Below are positions 1 through 6,514 of a stretch of 13,690 bases of DNA, piece after piece. The DNA comes from Bacillota bacterium (GTDB taxonomy: Bacteria > Bacillota > Clostridia > Lachnospirales > Lachnospiraceae), in the NCBI GenBank assembly GCA_023450835.1, contig JAEXGM010000081.1, positions 1-13,690 on the forward strand, in the 5' to 3' direction. The position numbers were made by a program, and so were the translations under genes. The first letter of the stretch is position 1, and every line of letters begins with the position of its first letter. The notes under the pieces were generated by a model that saw only the letters and a program-made list of their open reading frames with translations, was not told the DNA's origin and searched no databases.

Positions 1-1
1 A

Positions 2-69
2 AAAATATTGCAGCCATCTTTCATTTGCAAGCTCAAATCTACTTGCATGAAAAACAACTGCAATATTTT
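2..69 (-). repeat. long imperfect inverted repeat after the SGNH gene
   Basis: A perfect 12-bp outer arm (AAAATATTGCAG at 2-13, CTGCAATATTTT at 58-69) encloses an inner stem: TTTCA 19-23 with TGAAA 48-52, and TGCAAG 26-31 with CTTGCA 42-47, around a 10-base loop. Together this is one long cruciform or RNA hairpin. It lies about 30 bases beyond the stop codon of the minus-strand SGNH gene, so it could end that transcript. There is no clean U-run after it, so a small non-autonomous repeat element is also possible. The pairing is directly visible; the role is inferred. Confidence 0.6.
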
Positions 70-100
70 CTCATTTAAATATACATTTACCTAATAACTA

Positions 101-1414
101 TTATTTAATCGCAACCCCATGCTTTAACAGAAAATCTGTCCATATCTTATAATAGGCCGCCTTAAGATGGATATTGTCAAAGGTATATTTCGCCGGTATT
201 CCACCGGTATTATCCGTAATTGCTTCATTCACATCAATATAAAAAATCTTTTTATCATCGGCAAGTCCTTCAAGATGATTATTTCTGTCTTTGATATTTT
301 TATTATTAAAGATAGGGTCTGTATCTGACTTTTCCTTGGTTACATTCATAATAGCTTCTACAAAGATAATGGCATTCGGCTGAAGCTCTTCTATCCTTTC
401 AACTACCTCTTTGTAAGCTTTGGTAAAGGATTTTGCAGTGCCGGTTCCCATCTCATTAATGCCAAGCATAATATATATCTTCTGGAAGCTCTTCTTTTGC
501 AGTGCTTCCTCTATGGTCATCTTTTTACCGTCAATTTCTGCTACTTTCTTATCAAATACATCATATATGGTAAGGCCAACATCTGCAAAGAAGGTTGGAT
601 TCTTCCAGCCGGAATAATCCGCAAGGCCTACTGTTCTGGAATCACCGATAAACAGTGCATCATCAAAATAGCTTTTTTTAACGGCAACAAACTCATAGGA
701 AGACGGACTGTCCGGCTCTGCTGTTTTACCCGGGTCATTATCTCCTTTTGTTTTGCCTGTACCGCTTGAGTCATTCCCGGGCGAATTATTGCCGTTATCC
801 TTTGAATTATCTTTCGTTCCATTCTGGCCGTCTTTGCTTGAACCATTCTTCCCGGTATCTTGTGAACCGTTATCAGTCTCGCTCTTTCCGGTACCTTGTG
901 AACCATTTCCGGTGTCATTCTTTCCAGTATCCTGTGAGCCATTATCGGTGCCATTCCCTGACTCATTATCGCCGGTATTCTGTGAACCGTTATCCTTACC
1001 TGTACCTTCTGTTCCATTGTCCGCTTCATTCTTACCGTTATTCTCTGAGCCATCCGCCGGTGTATTGCTGCCTGTATCTGCTGAGCCATTCCCTGGCGTA
1101 TTGCTGTCTGTACCTTTGGAGCCATCTTCCGGTTTATCCTTATCAGGAGCTTTCGTTGGTAAATCCCCATCATCCGAAACATTGTCTCCTGAGGCAACTT
1201 CTTCCGGTTTATTCTCTTTTGCCATTCCCCACGGATAATTCTTATCCTTTATTCCTTCAAACACCACTGATAATCTGGGATGTTTTAATAAATCCACCGA
1301 ATAATCCGCATAAACGGAATTCTTCCCCATATAAGCTGCAAGGGTAAGGATTACAGCACTTATAATTAACAACATCATAAAGGGATATTTCCCTAAGTTC
1401 CTAAAGAATTTCAT
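101..1414 (-). CDS. membrane-anchored SGNH/GDSL-hydrolase-like protein, probable O-acetyltransferase partner of the MBOAT protein
   Basis: The product has 437 residues. Residues 1-9 are basic, residues 10-28 form a hydrophobic anchor, and the rest should be extracellular. Residues about 78-238 are a low-complexity linker rich in Asn, Gly, Ser, Thr, Asp and Lys. Residues 250-437 carry SGNH signatures: FIGDSRTVGL with the nucleophile Ser259, LGIN near 317-320, and DNIHL with Asp413 and His416. Such proteins accept acetyl groups from a membrane MBOAT protein and place them on, or remove them from, surface polysaccharides or peptidoglycan (AlgJ/X, PatB, DltD logic). The MBOAT gene lies 114 bases upstream on the same strand, supporting a pair. 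The ATG follows GGGAG at a 6-base spacing. A TATAAT at 1471-1476 (minus strand) without a good -35 might be an internal promoter. A plain esterase is the main alternative; the polymer is unknown. Confidence 0.8.
   Translation of the reverse strand: MKFFRNLGKYPFMMLLIISAVILTLAAYMGKNSVYADYSVDLLKHPRLSVVFEGIKDKNYPWGMAKENKPEEVASGDNVSDDGDLPTKAPDKDKPEDGSKGTDSNTPGNGSADTGSNTPADGSENNGKNEADNGTEGTGKDNGSQNTGDNESGNGTDNGSQDTGKNDTGNGSQGTGKSETDNGSQDTGKNGSSKDGQNGTKDNSKDNGNNSPGNDSSGTGKTKGDNDPGKTAEPDSPSSYEFVAVKKSYFDDALFIGDSRTVGLADYSGWKNPTFFADVGLTIYDVFDKKVAEIDGKKMTIEEALQKKSFQKIYIMLGINEMGTGTAKSFTKAYKEVVERIEELQPNAIIFVEAIMNVTKEKSDTDPIFNNKNIKDRNNHLEGLADDKKIFYIDVNEAITDNTGGIPAKYTFDNIHLKAAYYKIWTDFLLKHGVAIK
701..1183 (-). 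repeat. low-complexity repeat tract encoding the SGNH protein linker
   Basis: This stretch encodes about 160 residues built from degenerate units such as DNGSQDTGK, which occurs exactly at residues 157-165 and 181-189, with variants GSQGTGKSET, GSQNTGDN and GTEGTGKD. The units repeat at irregular spacing of about 10-24 residues, and the DNA is visibly repetitive (recurring TGTGAACC and CCGGTA on the plus strand). It most likely forms a flexible hydrophilic spacer that carries the catalytic domain away from the membrane through the cell wall. Repeat number may vary between strains, which is inference. Confidence 0.8.
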
Positions 1415-1528
1415 TTCCTTCTCCCTTTCTATACTTTTCTCTATTATTAAAAGTCTGGGTAAATTTATTAATTATAACCAAACCTTACTAGGCAATTTCA
1501 TAAAAACAATCCCTGTCAAGCTCCGGCA

Positions 1529-2929
1529 TCAAAACTGGAAGTACATAAATGGGTTATTGATTCCATTTGCAAGCTGGTATATACAATACCAGAAGACAAA
1601 GAATAATATGACGGTGCAAAGGACATTGTGCTTGTGCTTTTCAAACCATCTTTGTCCATATGGAAAGCAAAAGAAAATTCCAATAAGAAACAACCATTTA
1701 TACTGTCCCAGATATTTGACAAAGTCCCCGGTATTTACATTTACTCCGGAAACCAGATGAAACATTCTTCCCAGGTAAGTTCCCATATCCCCAAAATTAT
1801 TGATGGCAAAGAGCATCCAGGTAACCGGTATCACAAGGAGCATATACAGTCTTGCAAGTACCCTGGACTTCTCCAGATAAGGCTTCATCCACAGCTTTTC
1901 CAATAAAATGAGTAAAAACAATGACAGTCCCCAAAGGATATAATTCCAACTGGCCCCATGCCATAAGCCGGTGAATAGCCATACCACCAGCAGGTTAAGG
2001 ATAAGACGCCCCGTGCCCTTTCTGTTCCCTCCGAGAGGAATATAGATATAGTCTTTAAACCATCTTCCAAGTGTTATGTGCCATCTGCGCCAGAACTCCG
2101 TCATGGATTTTGACATGTAGGGATGTTTAAAGTTAAGAGGTAATTCAAATCCTAGCATCTTACCTATACCGATTGCCATCAGCGTATAACCATGAAAATC
2201 AAAATAAAGCTGCAGGGTATATCCAAGGGCTCCCAGCCAGGCAAGAGGTGTTGAAATACTGATGAATCCAATGGTCTGAATATCATTCCACAGAATTCCG
2301 ATACGGTCGGCCAGCAAGACTTTCATAGCAAGTCCTATGGTAAAAACCTTCAAGCCCTCTTCTACCTTAAAAGAAGGAATCCTGCGGTAAGTAAGCTGCT
2401 CTCTGATTTCCTTATATGGAGTAATCGGTCCCGATACCAGCTTAGGAAACATGAAAAGATAAGTGGCAAGATTAAAAATAGATGGCTCCTCCTCTATGTC
2501 ACCCCGATAAACATCCACTATATAGGATACCGCTTGGAAGGTGTAGAAACTGATTCCAAGAGGCAGTCCCATCTTTAGAGCCGAAAGGTGTATCTGAGAA
2601 GAAAATATATTAAAAATTCCGTTGATATTTTCAATGGTAAAGTTAATGTATTTAAAGAAAAACAGCATGCCAAAATTGTAGATCAATGCTGCAATCAGCC
2701 ATGCTTTTTTCTTTGACGGCACCACCCGGCGTCTTATATTCTTTGCTGCGATATAATTGACTATAGCAGATAATATAAGTAAAATAAGATACTTATAATC
2801 ACCTAATGTATAGAAAATAATACTTCCGATAAGAAGAACGATATTCCGAAACCTTGCAGGCACAAGATAATATACAATTAAGAATATCGGTAAGAAACGA
2901 AAAATAAACTCCAAACTACTAAAAACCAA
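1529..2929 (-). CDS. MBOAT-family membrane O-acyltransferase (AlgI/PatA-like)
   Basis: With the TTG start chosen here, the product has 466 residues and begins (M)VFSSLEFIFRFLPIFLIVYY, the usual N-terminus of AlgI/DltB-type proteins. Many hydrophobic segments follow. Family signatures are visible: PLGISFYTFQAVSY, FPKLVSGPI, LYFDFHGYTLMAIG, FWRRWHITLGRWFKDY (His284) and GLWHGASWNYILWG (His324, matching the conserved MBOAT histidine). Such enzymes move an acyl group, usually acetyl, across the membrane to a surface polymer or a partner protein. A longer reading frame opens at 3049 but only through another TTG; its 40 extra residues are polar, unlike the family, and overlap a structured leader. 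GGAGG at 2938-2942 sits 8 bases before the TTG at 2929. The SGNH gene downstream is the likely extracellular partner. Substrate is unknown. Confidence 0.9.
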   Translation of the reverse strand: MVFSSLEFIFRFLPIFLIVYYLVPARFRNIVLLIGSIIFYTLGDYKYLILLILSAIVNYIAAKNIRRRVVPSKKKAWLIAALIYNFGMLFFFKYINFTIENINGIFNIFSSQIHLSALKMGLPLGISFYTFQAVSYIVDVYRGDIEEEPSIFNLATYLFMFPKLVSGPITPYKEIREQLTYRRIPSFKVEEGLKVFTIGLAMKVLLADRIGILWNDIQTIGFISISTPLAWLGALGYTLQLYFDFHGYTLMAIGIGKMLGFELPLNFKHPYMSKSMTEFWRRWHITLGRWFKDYIYIPLGGNRKGTGRLILNLLVVWLFTGLWHGASWNYILWGLSLFLLILLEKLWMKPYLEKSRVLARLYMLLVIPVTWMLFAINNFGDMGTYLGRMFHLVSGVNVNTGDFVKYLGQYKWLFLIGIFFCFPYGQRWFEKHKHNVLCTVILFFVFWYCIYQLANGINNPFMYFQF

Positions 2930-2942
2930 TGCTTTGCCCTCC
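2927..2942 (-). promoter_or_regulatory. ribosome binding site and TTG start that fix the MBOAT N-terminus
   Basis: On the minus strand, GAGGGAGG is followed after 8 bases by TTG (2929-2927). Reading from this TTG gives the typical AlgI-type N-terminus at once. The nearest ATG (2965) has no comparable Shine-Dalgarno sequence. Confidence 0.75.
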
Positions 2943-2974
2943 CTCACATCGTACCAAGCTAACATTCTATCAAC

Positions 2975-3044
2975 GCACTGCAAGATTGTGCCGAGGGTTT
3001 CGCAGGCAGAATCTTGTGCAGAAATTATTCTTCTCAATAATTCC
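2975..3044 (-). promoter_or_regulatory. structured 5' leader of the MBOAT gene, two hairpins, possible Shine-Dalgarno masking
   Basis: Hairpin 1 (3044-3021, minus strand) pairs GGAATTATT with AATAATTTC around the loop GAGAAG, including one G-U pair. Hairpin 2 (3019-2975) pairs GCAC/GTGC, AAGATT/AATCTT and TGCC/GGCA, with one C-C mismatch, a 3-base GCA bulge and a 12-base loop. The loop contains CCCTC (2997-2993), which is complementary to GAGGG (2945-2941), part of the ribosome binding site. A loop-to-Shine-Dalgarno pseudoknot could therefore control translation. I do not recognise a known riboswitch class. The pairings are seen; the function is inferred. Confidence 0.45.
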
Positions 3045-3068
3045 TGCAATGCCCGTCCAACTTCTCTG

Positions 3069-3107
3069 ATATTAGTACTAGCTTATTGCTGTCAAGAGAG
3101 GATTATA
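3069..3107 (-). promoter_or_regulatory. candidate promoter(s) for the MBOAT-SGNH unit
   Basis: On the minus strand, TTGACA (3095-3090) is followed after 15 bases by TAATAT (3074-3069). A perfect TATAAT lies just upstream at 3107-3102 but lacks a good -35. Either would start a leader of about 130-165 bases that includes both hairpins. The 15-base spacing is shorter than the ideal 17. Together with the long gap after the permease gene this suggests the MBOAT-SGNH pair is transcribed separately from the transporter. Confidence 0.45.
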
Positions 3108-3249
3108 CACTATTTTTCACAAAATACCATTAATTTAATTTTAATTAATTTTACATTTTAATAAACAAACTTCTCTAAAATTTAATATATACATTTATTC
3201 CCATAAATACTGGAATTTCAAGGCTTTTGTGCCATATTTTTATATATTT
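3108..3249. other. AT-rich spacer between permease and MBOAT genes
   Basis: The stretch is very AT-rich, with runs such as TTAATTTAATTTTAATTAA. It contains one weak inverted repeat (ATTCC/GGAAT, about 3198-3217) and no convincing terminator or reading frame. Some read-through from the transporter operon into the MBOAT gene is therefore possible. Confidence 0.5.
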
Positions 3250-4077
3250 TCAGCCTTTGATAGCCCCGTCTGCAATCCCTTTTAAAATCTGCTTCTGAAA
3301 AATGGCATAAAAAACAATAACCGGTATTGCCGCTAAGATAAGAGCGCTTAAAATTGCCGTCCAATCACTGCTGTATTGTCCGAACAAAGTATTAGTCGAT
3401 AATAAAAGACTGTACTTTTTATTGTCGGAGATATTAATTAGGGGTAAAAGGAAATCATTCCATATCCAGAGGACATTAGTAATACATATTGTTGCTGTTA
3501 TGGGCTTTAACATGGGAAATACAATATGGGAAAATGTCTTTATATTGTTGCACCCGTCAATGGCAGCCGCCTCCTCCAGGTCTATGGGTATGCCTTTTAC
3601 AAAACCATGATAGAGAAAGATTGCCATACTGACTCCCAATCCGGCATAAACAAAGGAAAGTCCCACCAGGGAATTCTTAATATGGAATGCCAGTACGACC
3701 CGGTATAAAGGTATCATAATAGAACTAAAGGGTATCAGCATGGAAAAGACAAACAAACTAAAGATGGCAGACGACAGCTTCGTTTTTGTACGGCACAGCT
3801 TCCACCCGGCCAAAGCAGAAAACAGTATAATAAGGGTCACACTAAGAAAAGACAGAAGCACCGTATTGCCAAAGCTTCGGAGGTAATGCATCTTTTCAAC
3901 GGTTCGTATGTAATTCTTTAAGTCAATTGACTTTGGCAAAGACATCACATTGGTCAGCAGTTCCCCATTTGTCTTAAAGGAATTTACCAATGCCATAATA
4001 AGCGGAAAGAGCCAGAAAACCGCTGCTAATATCAACAGAAGATATATCATAAAATGAGAGAATTTTTTTCTTAACAT
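3250..4077 (-). CDS. carbohydrate ABC transporter permease, MalG type (CUT1)
   Basis: This 275-residue inner-membrane permease has about six hydrophobic segments starting at residues 11-31. The permease EAA loop is clear at about residues 168-192 (LEEAAAIDGCNNIKTF then VFPMLKP), where the shared ATPase docks. MalG-type features are the short cytosolic N-terminus, the NSFKTNGELL segment and the C-terminal ILKGIADGAIKG tail, which is typical of the family. Its ATG starts one base after the stop codon of the MalF-type gene (TGA-G-ATG), so the two are translationally coupled and should form the heterodimeric channel. The substrate is probably an oligosaccharide, but the sequence does not identify it. 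It is the last gene of the transporter operon. Confidence 0.93.
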   Translation of the reverse strand: MLRKKFSHFMIYLLLILAAVFWLFPLIMALVNSFKTNGELLTNVMSLPKSIDLKNYIRTVEKMHYLRSFGNTVLLSFLSVTLIILFSALAGWKLCRTKTKLSSAIFSLFVFSMLIPFSSIMIPLYRVVLAFHIKNSLVGLSFVYAGLGVSMAIFLYHGFVKGIPIDLEEAAAIDGCNNIKTFSHIVFPMLKPITATICITNVLWIWNDFLLPLINISDNKKYSLLLSTNTLFGQYSSDWTAILSALILAAIPVIVFYAIFQKQILKGIADGAIKG

Positions 4078-4078
4078 C

Positions 4079-4957
4079 TCAGAGTTCCTGCTCCTTTCCC
4101 TTCATGACCCTTAACTGGATAATGGTAATCAGAAGTATAATCAGAAAAAGCACCGTAGATTTTGCCGTTGCATAGCCATATCGTATATTTCCCGAAAAAG
4201 CCTCTTCATAGATATTAATGGCAACCGACTGTGTCATTCTTCCCGGCCCGCCCCCTGTCAGCGAGTATATAACATCAAAGACCTGAAAGGCTGTGTTCAG
4301 CGTCCAGAAGATACAAATTGTTAACGCCGGCTGAATCATAGGAAAGATTATCTTCCAGAACCGCTGCCAGGCGTTGGCGCCATCCAGACTGGCTGACTCT
4401 TTTAAGTCTTCTGGCACCCCCTGCAGCGCTGCCATATATATAATCATCAGATAACCGGCAGAACCCCATACGGCAACAATGATAATGGCAATAAATGCGT
4501 ACTTCGGATCACCAATCCAGGATTTATCCAGAAATTTCATTCCCCAGTTATCCGCCAGATAGTACAATACCTTTGTAAAGATAAAGGACCACATATACCC
4601 GCCGATAATCATACTAATCATATTGGGCATATAAAAAAGTGTCCGTAATATTCCTTTGGCCTTTGCCCTGCTTTCAATGGTAACAGCAAGTAAAAGTGCG
4701 GTAACATTAGCTGCAAGCAGCATTACAACCACATATTTTGTAGTAAACAAAAGAGAGCTCCAGTAATCCTCATCCTTTAATACATCTTTGAAATTATTTA
4801 TCCCAACAAAATGGTAGCTCCTGTACAGCCCGTTCCAATCTGTTAAGGCGTAAAACATACCTGCTATGGCAGGATAAAGCTTAAACACGATATATACAAT
4901 CAAAGCTGGTGCCACAAAGAGCATTAATGTCATGTTATCCCGTTTCTTGCTATGCAT
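4079..4957 (-). CDS. carbohydrate ABC transporter permease, MalF/UgpA type (CUT1)
   Basis: This 292-residue permease has about six membrane segments. Typical family stretches are APALIVYIVFKLYPA near the N-terminus, LFYMPNMIS near 108, the EAA loop at about 186-210 (KESASLDGANAWQRFW, then IIFPMIQP), and TGGGPGRMTQSVAINIYEEAF near 234-254, a hallmark of MalF-like subunits. The start at 4957 follows GGGAG at a 7-base spacing; the Met at residue 9 has no better site. The gene lies 58 bases after the binding-protein gene, across a strong hairpin, and one base before the MalG-type gene. The partner ATPase (MsmX/UgpC type) is not in the window, which is usual for CUT1 operons in Firmicutes. Confidence 0.93.
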   Translation of the reverse strand: MHSKKRDNMTLMLFVAPALIVYIVFKLYPAIAGMFYALTDWNGLYRSYHFVGINNFKDVLKDEDYWSSLLFTTKYVVVMLLAANVTALLLAVTIESRAKAKGILRTLFYMPNMISMIIGGYMWSFIFTKVLYYLADNWGMKFLDKSWIGDPKYAFIAIIIVAVWGSAGYLMIIYMAALQGVPEDLKESASLDGANAWQRFWKIIFPMIQPALTICIFWTLNTAFQVFDVIYSLTGGGPGRMTQSVAINIYEEAFSGNIRYGYATAKSTVLFLIILLITIIQLRVMKGKEQEL

Positions 4958-4982
4958 TTTGTCTCTCCCTATTCTGATAACA

Positions 4983-5008
4983 AAGGAGCAGGCATTTGCC
5001 CGCCCCTT
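4983..5008 (-). terminator. intercistronic hairpin between binding-protein and permease genes
   Basis: On the minus strand AAGGGGCGGGCA pairs with TGCCTGCTCCTT through up to 12 pairs, two of them G-U, around a very small loop (in practice AAAT). The following bases (TTGTTATCAG) are only weakly U-rich, so it is more likely a partial terminator or a block to 3' mRNA decay than a full stop. This placement would give more binding lipoprotein than permease, as is known between malE and malF in enteric bacteria. The pairing is seen; the role is inferred. Confidence 0.65.
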
Positions 5009-5015
5009 ACTCTAT

Positions 5016-6335
5016 TTATTGATTAAAACTGTTTGCCTGTTTAAAAGCTTCATCCAGTTTCTTTATAATGTCTTCTTTCGAAACTGCTCCGACACAGTAT
5101 TCCTGCAGTAATTTTCCCTGTTCATCCGTAACGGAAGAAGGCAGCACCAGATCCTGATATGCGCGTCCTTCCTCTACATACTTGGAAGCTTCCGCAACCC
5201 AGGAGGAGGCCTCAAAAGTGTGAACGGTTGCTAAAGGATTAAAGGAGCAGGCTTTAAAAAGTGCGGAAGAATCCTTATCGTCCAGTACATAATTTGCAAA
5301 CTCAAGGGCAATATCCAGATTCTTGCTCTTAGGATATACACCTAACGTAGTTGAGGTAGAAAGATTTACAAGAGTACAATCTTTATTGTTATTGACAGGA
5401 AGAGGAAATACTCCCATCTTCATATCAGGATTCGTGGTCATAATGGTCTGAGCTGCCCAGGTTCCCTGTACATACATGGCTGCCTTTCCATTTGCAAAAT
5501 CTGCGCTTCCGGCTTCACTGCCTTCTTCCATGGGTCTTGTCGTACCATTCTGAAGGATGACATCAATCGGATCAAAGATGTCTTTGATTTCATCATAGGA
5601 TGCCTGGTCCTTATACATTCTTTCCAGCCAATCCTTTGCTTCTCCGGAAACTTTTCCTCCAATAGTAAGTGCTGTCATAAGCTGGGGCACCCACTGCTCC
5701 TGGAAGGCAAGCATAAAGGGTGTATAGCCGTTATCCTTTAAAACCTTGCAGACATTCTTTAAGTCATCCAGTGTATCGGGAGCTTTCAGTCCGCATTTAT
5801 CAAAAATATCTTTATTATATAAAACGCCCCATGCCTGGCTCTCAATGGGCACTGCCAATACTTTGCCATCCACGCTTACGGTATTTCTTACGTTTTCATA
5901 AATCTTACCTGTAAGAGGCTGGTCCGTCAGGTCTGTCAGATTTCCTGCCTTATTATATACGGCAATGTTATTGCTATGTAGTGTATAAAGGTCCGGTGCA
6001 TCATCTCCTGAGATTCTGGCCTGTAATACGCTCTCATACTGGTCGGAACTTGGCATCTCCAGATTCACCTTAACTTTTACTCCCTTTTCTTCCATCTTTG
6101 CTTCAAACTGCTTGCAGTAGGTCTCCCACTGGTCCATATACTGAGGGAAGCTCATCATTACATTTAATTCTACTTCTTTTACCGGTTCCTTTTCTTTTTC
6201 CGGTGCTTTCGTTGCTTCCTGTGTCGTTTGTGCCCCGGCAGGCTCATTCTTCGTCTCATTCTTTGCACAGGCGCTCAAAGATACCACAAGACTTACTGCC
6301 AATCCCAAAGCCAGAAACTTTCTCACTAATTTCAT
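5016..6335 (-). CDS. extracellular sugar-binding lipoprotein of a CUT1 ABC transporter
   Basis: This 439-residue protein has a lipoprotein signal peptide: MKLVRKF, a hydrophobic core, then LSAC with the lipidated Cys23. A short Glu/Lys/Thr/Pro-rich tether (about residues 26-53) follows. The body looks like a family 1 extracellular solute-binding protein: ELNVMMSFPQ start, YKAGNL-like segment (VYNKAGNLTDLTD), VPIESQAWGVLYNKDIFDKCGL, GKAAMYVQGTWAAQ and MGVFPLPVNN. It captures an extracellular sugar and delivers it to the two permeases encoded downstream. AGGAGG lies 7 bases before the ATG. Expression is probably controlled by the two-component system encoded just upstream, through a promoter in the 179-base gap. 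The sugar cannot be read from the sequence. Confidence 0.93.
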   Translation of the reverse strand: MKLVRKFLALGLAVSLVVSLSACAKNETKNEPAGAQTTQEATKAPEKEKEPVKEVELNVMMSFPQYMDQWETYCKQFEAKMEEKGVKVKVNLEMPSSDQYESVLQARISGDDAPDLYTLHSNNIAVYNKAGNLTDLTDQPLTGKIYENVRNTVSVDGKVLAVPIESQAWGVLYNKDIFDKCGLKAPDTLDDLKNVCKVLKDNGYTPFMLAFQEQWVPQLMTALTIGGKVSGEAKDWLERMYKDQASYDEIKDIFDPIDVILQNGTTRPMEEGSEAGSADFANGKAAMYVQGTWAAQTIMTTNPDMKMGVFPLPVNNNKDCTLVNLSTSTTLGVYPKSKNLDIALEFANYVLDDKDSSALFKACSFNPLATVHTFEASSWVAEASKYVEEGRAYQDLVLPSSVTDEQGKLLQEYCVGAVSKEDIIKKLDEAFKQANSFNQ

Positions 6336-6466
6336 AAATCATCCTCCTGACTGAATATAATAATATAACTCACGCTGCCAACACGCCGCATCCCCGACGC
6401 CGGCAAAATTGGTGCAACAAATGTACTCTACAACTTTTCCTGTTGCTCTCCTGCTCATCTACCCAT

Positions 6467-6472
6467 ATTATA
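6467..6472 (-). promoter_or_regulatory. candidate -10 of the binding-protein/transporter promoter
   Basis: A perfect TATAAT on the minus strand lies about 130 bases before the lipoprotein ATG. The hexamer 17 bases upstream (ATGCTA) is a poor -35, as expected for a promoter that needs an activator, here plausibly the neighbouring AraC-type regulator. The leader that follows contains an unusually GC-rich patch at about 6373-6404, for which I see no convincing fold. No clear CcpA cre site was found in the gap. Confidence 0.4.
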
Positions 6473-6514
6473 GGATAGTGAAGAATAAATAGCATTTTCC
6501 ATTTCCGTTTAAGT

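Noticed and set aside
628..1197. Alternative minus-strand frame of 189 residues rich in Met, Arg and Gln
   Set aside because: It is an out-of-frame reading of the same repeat tract, with no ribosome site or domain.
748..1347. Long plus-strand reading frames across the SGNH linker
   Set aside because: They are mirror frames of the repetitive linker; their Pro/Ser/Cys-rich or Tyr/His-rich products match nothing I know and the minus frame has clear SGNH motifs.
1514..1519. TTGACA on the minus strand as -35 for the SGNH gene
   Set aside because: No -10 sequence occurs 16-18 bases downstream; the nearest TATAAT (1471-1476) is too far away.
2930..3049. A 40-residue N-terminal extension of the MBOAT protein from a TTG at 3049
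   Set aside because: It is polar, unlike AlgI-type N-termini, overlaps two RNA hairpins, and the TTG at 2929 has the good ribosome site.
6373..6404. GC-rich patch before the lipoprotein gene as a terminator or riboswitch
   Set aside because: I could find only 4-bp pairings and no U-run or known aptamer pattern.
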